Source: Bog-1181 sp964565765 (lineage in GTDB: Bacteria; Oederibacteriota; PGYV01; Palsa-1178). From it: a stretch of DNA of 62,986 bases. A program made the position numbers and the translations under genes. Positions 16,886 through 26,092 of the stretch are shown here, piece by piece; positions within the stretch are counted from its first letter, which is position 1, and the number at the start of each line of letters is the position of its first letter. The notes under the pieces are model-generated. The model worked only from the letters and a program-made list of their open reading frames with translations. It was not told the origin of the DNA and did no database searches. The stretch spans positions 1 through 62,986 of the forward strand of contig CAZMGF010000010.1 of assembly GCA_964565765.1 (NCBI GenBank). The letters are read 5' to 3'.

Positions 16886-18721
16886 ATGCAGAGGATGATC
16901 GACACGGCCTTAAAAACAATATTCGCGGCGGCGCTTGTATTTGCAATATTTTCCGCGAGTTATTTTTCCTTCACTGACGACCTTACATACAGGCATGTGG
17001 TATCAGGCAAGGAATTTGTGAAGGATCTCGCCTTTCCAAAGGCTGATGAGATTTCATATGCCGGAGGCGTGAAATGGGACAAAAGTTCCTGGCTCTTTGA
17101 CCTCTCCGTATATGCCTCGGCGCTTGTCTTAAACGGGATAAACAACCTGAGGTATATCAAGTTTGCCGCGCTTTTATTAATGGCCATTTTTATATTTCTG
17201 GCGGTTTTTAAAAAACAACAGGGAAAATACCTTTCAGTAACAATGCCGATAGGGCTGCTCGGCATGCTGCTTCTTAATTATTATTCAAGGATATCACCAT
17301 CGCTTGTGGCGGCGCTTCTTACAGCGTATTTTATATTTGTCCTTGAGCAGGAGCCCTCCAGAAAAAACGCCATGCTTTATTACACGCTTCCTTTTGCCGC
17401 GCTTTTCTGGGCAAACACATCGCCCACAGCGCCGGCCGCAGCGGTTTTGACGGCCATATACACCCTTTATTACATTGCAGACGCTGCAGAGGTGCCTTCA
17501 AAAAGGGATAAATATGATTCTCCTGCCATTTTGATATCCCTTGCGTGCGTTTCACTGGCGACGCTTCTTTCTCCGGCGTTCACTTCTGTTTATACGGACC
17601 CGGTGGCGCATTTTTCACAGGGAATAGCGTTGTGGAAAGAGGCTTTTTCCACGCATGGAATGGAGCCGGTACACTTTGTCCTGCTCTGCCTTTACCTTAT
17701 TGTATTTATTCTTTCACTTGCTTTCAACGAGAAGGGTTCTGACGTGGGAAGAAAAGCGGAACTAATAAAGGACCTGGGAATGTCCGCGGCTCTGATTCTT
17801 GCATGCTGCGCAAATATGGCATTTGAGCCTGTTTTTATCGCCGCAACCCTGCCCATGGTAATGTACTATACGGGCCTTATATTCAGGTGGAGCTTTGTCT
17901 GGCCAAGGAAATGGACGGAAAGCGACCTGGCTTCCGTAAAAACAGTTTTATACTCCGTGATGATACCGCTGCTGCTGTGTTACGGCCTTTATAAATTCAT
18001 GGAGCCGAAAAAGAAACCATATCCGGACGGCGCGATTGCCTATATAACCGCGGAAAAACCGCCGCAAAATCTTTTTACCACACTGAACTGGGCGTCGTAT
18101 GTTTATTATTACGCCCCTGCGTATAAACTGATGTATGACGGCATGGGAGAGCGGCCCGACGAAGTCAGGAGGGAATATTCCGTTATATTGAAAAACGAAC
18201 TTGACCCGGCGCCAATACTGGAAAAATACGGGATAAATTCATTTCTCCTGCCACGGGGCAGCGCGCTCGGCGGGAAATTAAAAACCGCCGGCTTTAAACC
18301 GGCTTATTTTGATTCGGAGAGCGTCCTTTTCGTAAATCCCGCAAAAGCAGCCATCTATTTTAAATATGTGGATCCGGACAACGATGCGGATTTTTATGAA
18401 AAGGCCAAGTTTGACGATTCTGTAAAAGAACTTTCAGACTACGCCGCAAAATATCCTTCACAGGCCGCGCATATTCTCCTTGCCAGGCTTTACGGGGAGC
18501 ATGACAGGAAAAAAGAGCAGAAATACCTTGAGGATACAATCTCTGATTTCCCGGAGGAATACCAGCTTTATAACCTCATGGGCAGGACATATTATGAAGA
18601 AGGGGAGTTCTCCTCGGCCATGGATATGTGGGAGCAGTCTAAAGAAAAAGATCAGAAGATAAAAATGCTGTATGAAGACGCAAAAAAACGTCTAAGCCGC
18701 GAGGAAGAGGAAAAACAATAA
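16886..18721 (+). CDS. Polytopic membrane protein with C-terminal TPR
   Basis: 611 residues. About nine TM helices fill residues 1-380. The first periplasmic loop has KADEISYAGGVKWDKSSWLF, resembling the acidic loop region of GT-C-type proteins, but no clear catalytic pair is seen. The soluble part ends in helical repeats (LLARLYGEHDRKKEQKYLE, LYNLMGRTYYEEGEFSSAMDMW) of TPR type. A good AGGGGAG-like site precedes the ATG. Related in layout to the GT39-like gene upstream; function unknown. Confidence 0.7.
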   Translation: MQRMIDTALKTIFAAALVFAIFSASYFSFTDDLTYRHVVSGKEFVKDLAFPKADEISYAGGVKWDKSSWLFDLSVYASALVLNGINNLRYIKFAALLLMAIFIFLAVFKKQQGKYLSVTMPIGLLGMLLLNYYSRISPSLVAALLTAYFIFVLEQEPSRKNAMLYYTLPFAALFWANTSPTAPAAAVLTAIYTLYYIADAAEVPSKRDKYDSPAILISLACVSLATLLSPAFTSVYTDPVAHFSQGIALWKEAFSTHGMEPVHFVLLCLYLIVFILSLAFNEKGSDVGRKAELIKDLGMSAALILACCANMAFEPVFIAATLPMVMYYTGLIFRWSFVWPRKWTESDLASVKTVLYSVMIPLLLCYGLYKFMEPKKKPYPDGAIAYITAEKPPQNLFTTLNWASYVYYYAPAYKLMYDGMGERPDEVRREYSVILKNELDPAPILEKYGINSFLLPRGSALGGKLKTAGFKPAYFDSESVLFVNPAKAAIYFKYVDPDNDADFYEKAKFDDSVKELSDYAAKYPSQAAHILLARLYGEHDRKKEQKYLEDTISDFPEEYQLYNLMGRTYYEEGEFSSAMDMWEQSKEKDQKIKMLYEDAKKRLSREEEEKQ

Positions 18722-18783
18722 AAGCCCCGCCTGCCATTTGGGAGACCGGCAAGAACTTACATTTATTATAGAAGGGTGGATTA

Positions 18784-19737
18784 ATGTCCGATACAAAAGA
18801 AAAAATTGGGAGGCTTGATGTTGACGGCCCGGACAGGGCAAGGGCCCTTAAAAAATGCAGGCTTAAACCCGGACAGGTCTGGACTGACAGGATAAATGGC
18901 CACAGGGTAGGGGTGCTTGACGCACAAAAAAAAGAGGATGTGGAAAAACTTTTCAGCGGCGAGAAAGCCTCACTTATGATAAACGACCCTCCGTATAATG
19001 TCGCCGTGGGAAATGTAAACACAAGGAACCTTTTCAGGAAGGATATAAAAAAGTATATTGATTTTTCTTCCCGGTGGGTCAAAAATGCTGAAAGCGTGAT
19101 GGCAAAAGATTCTTCTTTTTATATATGGCTGGGCGCGGATGTTAAGGACGGATTTCAGCCCCTGCCGGATTTTATTTCCATGATGAGGGATTTCCAGGGT
19201 TTTACGCCGAGAAATTTTATAACAATGCGCAACCAGCGCGGGTACGGCACGCAGCAGAACTGGATGTGGGTGCGCCAGGAATTGCTTTATTATATAAAAG
19301 GAAAGCCTTATTTTAAGGTGATTTACAGCGAAATACCCAGGATACTCAAGGGTTATTATAAGGAAGTGGACGGAAAGCTGACAGAAAACAGCGGCCGCTC
19401 GATTTCCGGTTTTATAAGGCCGGGCAATGTATGGGTTGACATCCAGCAGGTATTTTACAGGCTTGAGGAAAATGTCCCGGGTTGCTACGCGCAGAAGCCC
19501 TTAAAGGCCATTGAACGCATAATGGAATCCTCGGGCAAAAAAGGGAGCCTTGCCGGAGATTTTTTTTCACACTCAGGAACCACATTAATTGCCGGTGAAA
19601 AGCTTGGCAGGAAGGTTTTTACATGCGACAACGACCCGGTCTTTGCCGAGATAACAATACGAAGGCTGGAGAGGTTAAGAAAGACCGGCAAAAGCGGATG
19701 GCAGTGGCGGGATCCGTTTAATGGGGAAACGAAATGA
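18784..19737 (+). CDS. Orphan DNA methyltransferase (beta-class, N4/N6)
   Basis: 317 residues. Motif IV DPPY (68-71, MINDPPYNVAVG) comes before the SAM-binding motif I DFFSHSGTTLIAGEKLGRK near the C-terminus, the order of beta-class enzymes that methylate adenine N6 or cytosine N4. The C-terminal FTCDNDPVFAEITIRRLERL completes the fold. No restriction endonuclease gene flanks it, so it is a solitary methylase or part of a split system. It is followed by a 4-bp-overlapping gene. The recognition sequence is unknown. Confidence 0.85.
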   Translation: MSDTKEKIGRLDVDGPDRARALKKCRLKPGQVWTDRINGHRVGVLDAQKKEDVEKLFSGEKASLMINDPPYNVAVGNVNTRNLFRKDIKKYIDFSSRWVKNAESVMAKDSSFYIWLGADVKDGFQPLPDFISMMRDFQGFTPRNFITMRNQRGYGTQQNWMWVRQELLYYIKGKPYFKVIYSEIPRILKGYYKEVDGKLTENSGRSISGFIRPGNVWVDIQQVFYRLEENVPGCYAQKPLKAIERIMESSGKKGSLAGDFFSHSGTTLIAGEKLGRKVFTCDNDPVFAEITIRRLERLRKTGKSGWQWRDPFNGETK

Positions 19738-20345
19738 AAAAAAACAGCAAATCCGGAAAAAAAAAGAAGCCGCAGGAGAAATATAAAATCCCCGGTGTAC
19801 TCTTTTTTTTCAGGGTATGGATGATAACGTCAGCGGTGATTGTCCTGGTATCGGCCGTATTTATAACAAGATACAGCCTTAACCCGGCAAAAATGGAAGC
19901 GGCGCGGCAGCTTTCCGGCAATTACACAAACCCCGAGCTTGCTTCCGTTAAAGAATTAAAACCCGCATATGGAACACTTGAAAAAAATATGGCCGGGTTA
20001 AATATACTGAAATTCTCCATTTCTGACACGGCGGTATTTGGCGGGGTTGACCCGATATTTGCCCTTACAGCCTGCTGCACTTCGGCGGGCAGGCCCAGGG
20101 AATATTACACAAACAGGATGCCGTGGGAGCTTATAATGTATAAATATGACGAAGAACTTCCCACCATAACTGTTTTTGATATTGATTCCGTGAAAAAAAC
20201 CGGAAAATTTGCGATAGTTATACTGGACCCGAAAGCGTCCGCGTCAAATTTAAAAGCAGTTGACGTCAAAATTTATGAGGAACTGCTTAAAGCTTTTATG
20301 CCGGGGTTTTCCTGGAGCGAAAGCGCAAGGCAGGAGATAGACTGA
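19734..20345 (+). CDS. Membrane-anchored protein of unknown function
   Basis: 203 residues. A lysine-rich cytosolic start (KKNSKSGKKKKPQEKYK) is followed by one TM helix (MITSAVIVLVSAVFIT), so the remaining ~150 residues face outward. That domain is mixed alpha/beta with a Cys pair (LTACCTSAG). The start overlaps the methyltransferase stop. No family recognised. Confidence 0.65.
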   Translation: MKKNSKSGKKKKPQEKYKIPGVLFFFRVWMITSAVIVLVSAVFITRYSLNPAKMEAARQLSGNYTNPELASVKELKPAYGTLEKNMAGLNILKFSISDTAVFGGVDPIFALTACCTSAGRPREYYTNRMPWELIMYKYDEELPTITVFDIDSVKKTGKFAIVILDPKASASNLKAVDVKIYEELLKAFMPGFSWSESARQEID

Positions 20346-20535
20346 AATTTTAAAAGCATTTACCCGCCCGGCCAGTTCAATTTTACCTTGAATAACCATT
20401 TTTTTTGTGATAAATTTATTCCGTGGTTGCTTCATACGCGGACGCGAATTCCCGGACCAAAAATGGAGCGGGTAAAAGCCCGTGGCTTGCCACTTTGCAT
20501 GATATGGCACGAATTTTGCTTAAAGGTGGAAAAAT
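20346..20535 (+). other. Structured 190-base leader region before gatC
   Basis: There is no ORF here. A long-range complement pairs TTTACCCGC (near 20357-20365) with GCGGGTAAA (near 20467-20476), and TGCCA/TGGCA forms a small hairpin near 20498-20519. I could not match it to a known riboswitch or T-box. It may be a regulatory leader or carry the terminator of the upstream gene. Confidence 0.35.
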
Positions 20536-20820
20536 ATGGCGATTACGCGCAAAGATGTTGAATACATAGCAAATCTTTCCAGGCTTAAAGTCAGCGAGTC
20601 TGAGGTGGATGAGTACACAAAGCAGCTCTCGGATATCCTGGAGCATATTAACAGGCTCTCAAAGATAAACACCGAAAATGTCGAGCCCACATATTTTGTC
20701 ATGGACATGAAAAATGTAACGCGTGAAGACAAAGTTGAGGATTCAATCGACAGGAAAAAGGTATTTGACGCGGCCCCTTCGATAGAAAACAACGGTTTTA
20801 AGGTTCCAAAAATAATATAG
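20536..20820 (+). CDS. gatC: Asp/Glu-tRNA amidotransferase subunit C
   Basis: 94 residues, normal size. The family pattern VEYIANLSRLKVSESEVDEY, LSDILEHINRLSKINTENV and the following LREDKVEDS-type segment are present. GatC wraps GatA and GatB and stabilises the complex that converts Asp-tRNA(Asn) and/or Glu-tRNA(Gln) to the amide. It is first of gatC-gatA-gatB. AAAGGTGG precedes the ATG. Confidence 0.93.
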   Translation: MAITRKDVEYIANLSRLKVSESEVDEYTKQLSDILEHINRLSKINTENVEPTYFVMDMKNVTREDKVEDSIDRKKVFDAAPSIENNGFKVPKII

Positions 20821-20846
20821 ACCCCTTTTACAGGAGCATAGTAAAG

Positions 20847-22307
20847 ATGGAATTAAACAGCCTTACAATAGAAGAGCTGCACTTAAAGCTCTTAGAGAAG
20901 AAGATAAAGCCATCGGAAATACTCGACAGCGTTTACAGCCGCATTGAAGCCGTTGACCCGAAAGTAAAAGCCTATCTTATGCTCACAAAAGAGCTGGCCT
21001 ATTCCCGGGCAAAAAAAGCCGAAGAACGCATATTAAAAAACGACAACGTTACCGAACTCACCGGGATACCAATAGGCATCAAGGATAATATGTGCCTTGA
21101 CGGATATGAAACCACCTGCGCGGCGCAGATGCTCAAAGGCTATAAACCGCCCTATACCGCCACAGCGCTGCAAAATCTTGAAAAAGCCGGGGCAGTTTTT
21201 ACCGGAAAACTGAACATGGACGAATATGCCTTCGGATCATCAACAGAAAATTCGTCATTCCAGACAACCCACAATCCATATGACCTTTCACGCGTACCCG
21301 GCGGCTCTTCAGGAGGCTCGGCTGCCGCAGTAGCCTCGGATATGTGCATTGCAGCGCTCGGTTCCGACACCGGCGGGTCAATAAAACAGCCGGCATCGCT
21401 GTGCAATGTCACGGGACTAAGGCCCACATACGGAAGGGTATCGCGCTACGGCCTTATCGCTTTCGGCTCCTCGCTTGACCAGATTGGACCTATAACGAAG
21501 AGCGTGCGCGATAACGCCATACTGTTGAAACATCTGGCCGGGATTGACGCGAAAGATTCCACATCGGCGCCTGTTGACGTGCCGGATTACGCGAAAAATA
21601 TCAGGCCGGATATTAAAGGAATGAAAATAGGACTTCCAAAAGAATATTTTATTGACGGAATGGACGCGCAGGTAAAATCAAAGATAATGGACGCTGTAAA
21701 ACTCCTGGAAAACAGCGGCGCGACGGTGCGTGAGATAAGCCTTCCTTATACTGAATATGCCCTTGATGTTTATTATGTTGTGGCGCCGGCGGAGGCTTCA
21801 TCAAATCTTGCGAGGTTTGACGGGGTCCAGTACGGCTTAAGGGACAAAACCGCCGACAATATGATAGATATGTATAAGGCTTCGAGAAGCGCGGGCTTCG
21901 GCAAGGAAACAAAACGCAGGATAATGCTGGGTACATACGTGCTCTCATCGGGATATTATGATGCTTATTATAAAAAAGCGCAGAAGGTAAGGACGCTTAT
22001 AAAGCAGGATTTTGACAGGGCTTTTGAAAACGTGGACGTTATTTTGACTCCCACTTCTCCCACGACGGCATTCAAAATCGGGGAAAAAGCCGCGGATCCT
22101 CTTACAATGTACCTTTCGGATATCTTTACAATAGCCCCCAATATGGCCGGCATGCCAGGCATGTCTGTCCCGGCGGGATTTGACGCCGCGGGGCTGCCAA
22201 TCGGGATGCAGGTGCTCTCGGCGCCTTTTAAGGAACAGCTGATATTTGACATCGCGGATTTTTACCAGAAAAAAACAAACTGGCACACAATAAAGCCAAA
22301 ACTTTGA
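20847..22307 (+). CDS. gatA: Asp/Glu-tRNA amidotransferase subunit A
   Basis: 486 residues, amidase-signature glutaminase that supplies ammonia to GatB. The catalytic triad is visible at the canonical positions: Lys79 (GIPIGIKDN), cis-Ser154 (GGSSGGS) and nucleophile Ser178 (GSDTGGS). Lies 26 bp after gatC. Identity secure. Confidence 0.97.
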   Translation: MELNSLTIEELHLKLLEKKIKPSEILDSVYSRIEAVDPKVKAYLMLTKELAYSRAKKAEERILKNDNVTELTGIPIGIKDNMCLDGYETTCAAQMLKGYKPPYTATALQNLEKAGAVFTGKLNMDEYAFGSSTENSSFQTTHNPYDLSRVPGGSSGGSAAAVASDMCIAALGSDTGGSIKQPASLCNVTGLRPTYGRVSRYGLIAFGSSLDQIGPITKSVRDNAILLKHLAGIDAKDSTSAPVDVPDYAKNIRPDIKGMKIGLPKEYFIDGMDAQVKSKIMDAVKLLENSGATVREISLPYTEYALDVYYVVAPAEASSNLARFDGVQYGLRDKTADNMIDMYKASRSAGFGKETKRRIMLGTYVLSSGYYDAYYKKAQKVRTLIKQDFDRAFENVDVILTPTSPTTAFKIGEKAADPLTMYLSDIFTIAPNMAGMPGMSVPAGFDAAGLPIGMQVLSAPFKEQLIFDIADFYQKKTNWHTIKPKL

Positions 22308-22317
22308 GGAGGACTTC

Positions 22318-22608
22318 ATGAACTGCAGGAACTGCGGAAACAAGACCGGATTTCTGGTTATGGTAACAGATTACAAACCGCTTGAATTATGGGAATACGC
22401 CGGCGGGACATTCACCAGGTACGACCAGAAAGATTCAGGGGACATGGAAACTTCCATCCAGTGCGCGACATGCGGCTCTGATGACATCGACACCGAGGGG
22501 CAGGACACGGAGAATTATTCCGACAGGCCGCTCGTAATACTTTCTGAAGAGGAATGGGAAGGCAAGACGGCCGAGTTTAAGAAGGAAGAGCCGGAAGCAA
22601 AGGAATAA
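22318..22608 (+). CDS. Small zinc-ribbon protein between gatA and gatB
   Basis: 96 residues with two CxxC knuckles (CRNCGNKT near the N-terminus and CATCGSDD near 50), as in a zinc ribbon. The C-terminus is acidic (EEEWEGKTAEFKKEEPEAKE). It starts 10 bp after gatA behind GAGGAGG and ends 12 bp before gatB, so it is part of the operon. Possible nucleic-acid binding; no family name can be given. Confidence 0.75.
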   Translation: MNCRNCGNKTGFLVMVTDYKPLELWEYAGGTFTRYDQKDSGDMETSIQCATCGSDDIDTEGQDTENYSDRPLVILSEEEWEGKTAEFKKEEPEAKE

Positions 22609-22620
22609 AAAAGGAATATA

Positions 22621-24087
22621 ATGGGCACAGACAACAAGTACGAAACAGTCATAGGGCTCGAGGTACACGCAGAGCTCAATACAAAGACGAAGATATTCTG
22701 TTCATGCAGGAATTTTTTCGGCGCGGAGCCGAATACCTATATCTGCCCGAACTGCCTGGGGCTGCCAGGGAGCCTTCCTGTTTTTAACGGCGAGGTGCTT
22801 CATCACGCAGTGAAAGCCGGGCTGGCATTGAACTGCACAATTGCGGAAAAATCAAAATTTGACAGGAAAAATTATTATTATCCGGATCTTCCCAAGGCAT
22901 ACCAGATATCGCAGTATGATATGCCCATTGCGGTAAAAGGGTGGATTGACATTGTTGACAAAGATGGCGGGAAAAAAAGAATAGGAATTACACGCCTTCA
23001 CATGGAAGAGGATGCCGGAAAGCTGATACACCTGACCAAGTCCGGGCAGATCGGCGACGCGGAAGAATCCCTTGTGGATTATAACAGGGCCGGGGTGCCG
23101 CTTGCGGAGATTGTTTCAGAGCCGGATATGCGCTCGCCCGAGGAAGCCTACCTTTACCTGAATACAATAAAGGCCATACTTAAATACACGGATGTTTCCG
23201 ACTGCAACATGGAAGAGGGGTCGCTGCGCTGCGACGCCAATGTTTCCGTGCGGCTGAAAGGCGCGGATAAATTCGGCACCAAGGTTGAAATAAAGAATAT
23301 GAACTCATTTAAGAACGTGCAGAAGGCCATTGAATATGAAGTGGAGAGGCAGATAAAAATGGCTGAAGCCGGGGAGCGCATTGTCCAGGAGACAAGGCTC
23401 TGGGACCTTAATAAGGGAAAGACGCAGCCCATGAGGTCCAAGGAAGAGGCCAATGACTACAGATACTTTCCGGAACCGGACCTGCCGATGCTGGTAATTG
23501 AAAAAAGTTACATTGATAAAATATTCAGGGAACTCCACGAACTGCCGCTTCAGAAGGCCGAGAGGTTCGTTAAAGAATATGCAATACCCGCCTATGACGC
23601 CGGAGTACTGACCTCGGACCAGGAAACAGCGGATTATTTTGAAAAGGCCGCGAAATTATCAGGCGAGGCCAAGCAGTGCTCGAACTGGATCATGGGGGAC
23701 ATGGCAGCGGGAATGTCAAAGGCAGGCATGGAAAAAATATCGCAGGTAAAGATAACCCCGGAAAAACTTGCCGGGATGATAAAGCTCATCAAAAACGGAA
23801 CCATAAGCGGAAAAATAGCCAAAACAGTATTTGACGAGATGTTTATCTCAGGCGGCGACGCGGAAACCATAGTGAAGGAAAAAGGGCTCGTACAGATTTC
23901 GGATACATCGGTAATAGAAAAGGCGGTTGACGCAGTGATTGCCGCAAACGCCGGAGTTGTAAATGATATAAAAGGCGGAAAGGCCGGAGGCATCGGCTTC
24001 CTTGTAGGGCAGGTAATGAAGGCCACAGGCGGCAAGGCAAACCCGCAGATGGTCAATGAACTTTTGAAGAAAAAGATAACGGGATAA
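22621..24087 (+). CDS. gatB: Asp/Glu-tRNA amidotransferase subunit B
   Basis: 488 residues, kinase/amidotransferase subunit that activates the tRNA-bound Asp/Glu. It has the N-terminal GLEVHAELNTKTKIFCSC signature, cysteines of the zinc site (CSCRNFF...CPNCLG), the YYYPDLPKAYQISQYDMP segment, and the YqeY/tail helical domain at the C-terminus ending MVNELLKKKI. The presence of gatCAB implies indirect synthesis of Asn- and/or Gln-tRNA. Confidence 0.97.
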   Translation: MGTDNKYETVIGLEVHAELNTKTKIFCSCRNFFGAEPNTYICPNCLGLPGSLPVFNGEVLHHAVKAGLALNCTIAEKSKFDRKNYYYPDLPKAYQISQYDMPIAVKGWIDIVDKDGGKKRIGITRLHMEEDAGKLIHLTKSGQIGDAEESLVDYNRAGVPLAEIVSEPDMRSPEEAYLYLNTIKAILKYTDVSDCNMEEGSLRCDANVSVRLKGADKFGTKVEIKNMNSFKNVQKAIEYEVERQIKMAEAGERIVQETRLWDLNKGKTQPMRSKEEANDYRYFPEPDLPMLVIEKSYIDKIFRELHELPLQKAERFVKEYAIPAYDAGVLTSDQETADYFEKAAKLSGEAKQCSNWIMGDMAAGMSKAGMEKISQVKITPEKLAGMIKLIKNGTISGKIAKTVFDEMFISGGDAETIVKEKGLVQISDTSVIEKAVDAVIAANAGVVNDIKGGKAGGIGFLVGQVMKATGGKANPQMVNELLKKKITG

Positions 24088-24150
24088 AACCGTAATTTTT
24101 GCCGCACGCCTGAAACAACAATCAAACTTCATCTTAAAGGAGGCTCTTAT

Positions 24151-25578
24151 ATGGGAAATAAAACCGACATAAAATTCGGCACATCGGGCTGGAGGGGAAT
24201 AATCAGCGATGATTTTACCTTTGACAATGTAAAAGCCGCATGCCAGGCTATCGCTTCGTATATAAAATCAAAAAAAGAACTTAATGGAAAACCCGTGATT
24301 ATAGGCGGGGACGCGAGGTTTTTATCCGATAAATTCGCGCAGACAGCGGCTGAAGTTATGGCGGGCAACGGCATAAAGTCTCTCCTGTGTAACAGGGACA
24401 CGCCGACTCCCGTGATAGCGTACCAGATCATAAGAAAAAAAGGTGCGGGCGGGATAAATTTTACGGCCTCACATAATCCGCCGGAATATAACGGCCTGAA
24501 GTTCTCGCCTTCATGGGGCGGCCCGGCGACTCCGGATGAAACCGACGCTATAGAGGCCAATGTAAAAAAATTAAAGGTAGTAAAGACAATGGACAGGGAA
24601 ACGGCCGTAAAACAGGGGATGATAAAGGTTTTTGACCCTTCGGAAGAGTACCTGGACAGGATAAAACAGATAGTGGATTTTGATGTAATAAAAAAATCAA
24701 AGAAAAAAATCATAGTTGACCCTCTTTTTGCGACAGGCAGGGGATATCTTGACAAACTGCTCTCGGATTTCGGGGCCAATATAAGGGTGATTAATGACAA
24801 AAAGGACGTCCTTTTCGGCGGCTTCCCGCCGGAGCCGTCGGAGAAGAACGTGCAGGACCTGATATCCGCGGTAAAAAAGGAAAAGGCGGAGCTGGGTATC
24901 GCCACCGACGGCGACGCGGACAGATACGGAATAATTGATTCGGACGGCGCCTACATTCAGGCAAACAAGATACTCCCGCTGCTCCTGGATTATCTTGTAA
25001 AAACCAGGCCGGACTGGCACGGCTCGGTGGTGCGCTCCGTGGCGACATCGCACATGATAGACAAGGTGGCCAAACTTTACAAACTCAAGCTTCATGAAAC
25101 GCCAGTGGGGTTCAAGTACATAGGCGAAATAATGACAAAAGAGGATATTATAATAGGCGGCGAAGAATCCAACGGGCTTACGGTTTACAGGCATGTGCCT
25201 GAAAAAGACGGGATTGTGGCGTGCCTGCTCGTGGTGGAAATGGCCGCAAGAACCAAGAAAAATATCAGGACGCTTTTAAAGGAGCTTGAGGCCAGGACGG
25301 GCGTGTTTCTCTCAAGCAGAAAAAATTTCAAACTGACGCCGGCAAAAAAAGAAGCGCTGATAAAAAAATTAAAAAATGTAAAAATGGCGAAAATCGGAAA
25401 ATACACCGTTAAAGACACAATAACCGTGGATGGATTTAAATTTATGCTCGGCGAAGACACATGGATAATGACAAGATTCTCCGGGACAGAGCCCATAGTG
25501 AGGCTCTACGGCGAAGCAAAGGACCAAAAGGTGCTCAATGATATTATGGCGGAAGGGGAAAAATTTGTAACGCAGTAG
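24151..25578 (+). CDS. Phosphoglucomutase/phosphomannomutase family protein
   Basis: 475 residues, alpha-D-phosphohexomutase. The phosphoserine loop TASHNPPEYNG places the active Ser at 107. The Mg loop DGDADRYG starts near residue 253, the sugar-binding GGEESNGL lies near 339, and the phosphate-binding FSGTEPIVRLY is near the C-terminus. Substrate (glucose, mannose or glucosamine phosphate) cannot be separated by eye. AAAGGAGG precedes the ATG. Confidence 0.92.
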   Translation: MGNKTDIKFGTSGWRGIISDDFTFDNVKAACQAIASYIKSKKELNGKPVIIGGDARFLSDKFAQTAAEVMAGNGIKSLLCNRDTPTPVIAYQIIRKKGAGGINFTASHNPPEYNGLKFSPSWGGPATPDETDAIEANVKKLKVVKTMDRETAVKQGMIKVFDPSEEYLDRIKQIVDFDVIKKSKKKIIVDPLFATGRGYLDKLLSDFGANIRVINDKKDVLFGGFPPEPSEKNVQDLISAVKKEKAELGIATDGDADRYGIIDSDGAYIQANKILPLLLDYLVKTRPDWHGSVVRSVATSHMIDKVAKLYKLKLHETPVGFKYIGEIMTKEDIIIGGEESNGLTVYRHVPEKDGIVACLLVVEMAARTKKNIRTLLKELEARTGVFLSSRKNFKLTPAKKEALIKKLKNVKMAKIGKYTVKDTITVDGFKFMLGEDTWIMTRFSGTEPIVRLYGEAKDQKVLNDIMAEGEKFVTQ

Positions 25579-25654
25579 AAAAACATTTTTGACCGAAAGT
25601 CACCAAAATGCTGGTTAACTTTGTTAGTGTTAATGAACTGTTAATAACCTGTGG

Positions 25655-25723
25655 AAAAAATGTCAACAAAAAAGTATGGAAAATGATAAAAAACGTAAAA
25701 ATGGTACAAAAAAACTGTAAAAA
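25655..25723 (+). promoter_or_regulatory. Phased A-tracts (predicted curved DNA)
   Basis: Seven A-runs of 4-7 bases have centres near 25657, 25670, 25681, 25690, 25699, 25711 and 25721. Average spacing is about 10.6 bp, one helical turn. Such phasing bends DNA and often boosts the promoter just downstream (-35 at 25758). Confidence 0.6.
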
Positions 25724-25757
25724 TGATTATAAATGGCAATAAATAGCCAATATGATG

Positions 25758-25785
25758 TTGACAAAAACAGCATATAATATATACT
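25758..25785 (+). promoter_or_regulatory. Sigma70 promoter of the tiny-ORF transcript
   Basis: TTGACA (25758-25763), 16-base spacer, TATACT (25780-25785). It drives a ~200-base transcript that ends at the terminator at 25952-25992. Confidence 0.75.
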
Positions 25786-25802
25786 ACCTGTAGGATACAA
25801 CG

Positions 25803-25871
25803 ATGGAACCAGACACAAGATACAAGAAAAAAGGGTTTAACAATAAAAAATCTACAACATGGAAGGGGTGA
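25803..25871 (+). CDS. Possible 22-residue leader peptide
   Basis: ATG to TGA encodes MEPDTRYKKKGFNNKKSTTW plus KG. Its stop touches the ribosome site of the next tiny ORF, so it could be a leader peptide. No strong Shine-Dalgarno precedes it. Could be chance. Confidence 0.3.
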   Translation: MEPDTRYKKKGFNNKKSTTWKG

Positions 25872-25878
25872 TCAAGAC

Positions 25879-25917
25879 ATGGCAAAGAAAAAAGCAGCGA
25901 AAAAGAAAAAAAAATAA
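25879..25917 (+). CDS. Tiny lysine-rich peptide MAKKKAAKKKKK
   Basis: Twelve codons, nine of the encoded residues after Met being Lys. GGAAGGGG lies ten bases before the ATG. A consensus promoter with upstream phased A-tracts and a strong terminator bracket it, so the message is probably abundant. The composition resembles histone-H1-like tails and the N-terminus of the protein at 62122. It may be a polycationic peptide, or the relic of a longer gene. Confidence 0.45.
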   Translation: MAKKKAAKKKKK

Positions 25918-25951
25918 ATACTCTCATGCGAAATGCAAAAGGGGTAACACC

Positions 25952-25992
25952 AAAAACAACGTGGAGCTTATAATGAGTTCCACGTTGTTTTT
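25952..25992 (+). terminator. Rho-independent terminator
   Basis: Perfect 14-bp stem, AAAAACAACGTGGA (25952-25965) with TCCACGTTGTTTTT (25979-25992), and a 13-base loop. The A and T runs make it work in both directions. It ends the tiny-ORF transcript before ftsK. Confidence 0.85.
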
Positions 25993-26092
25993 ATTAGTGA
26001 AATAATAAGTCGGGTAAGTTAGAATAAGGGGCCATAAAATAACCGGCAATGTCAGGCAAAATAAAGACACAAAATGAAGGCGGAGAAAAATT

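Noticed and set aside
24147..24905. 252-codon open frame on the minus strand
   Set aside because: It is the antisense shadow of the phosphohexomutase gene, which has clear catalytic motifs and a ribosome site.
25641..25663. TGTGGAAAA in an AT-rich region, resembling a DnaA box of a replication origin
   Set aside because: Only one poor match to TTATNCACA is present and no dnaA or dnaN gene is nearby; the region is better explained as phased A-tracts before a promoter. The rpmH cluster alone does not place the origin here.
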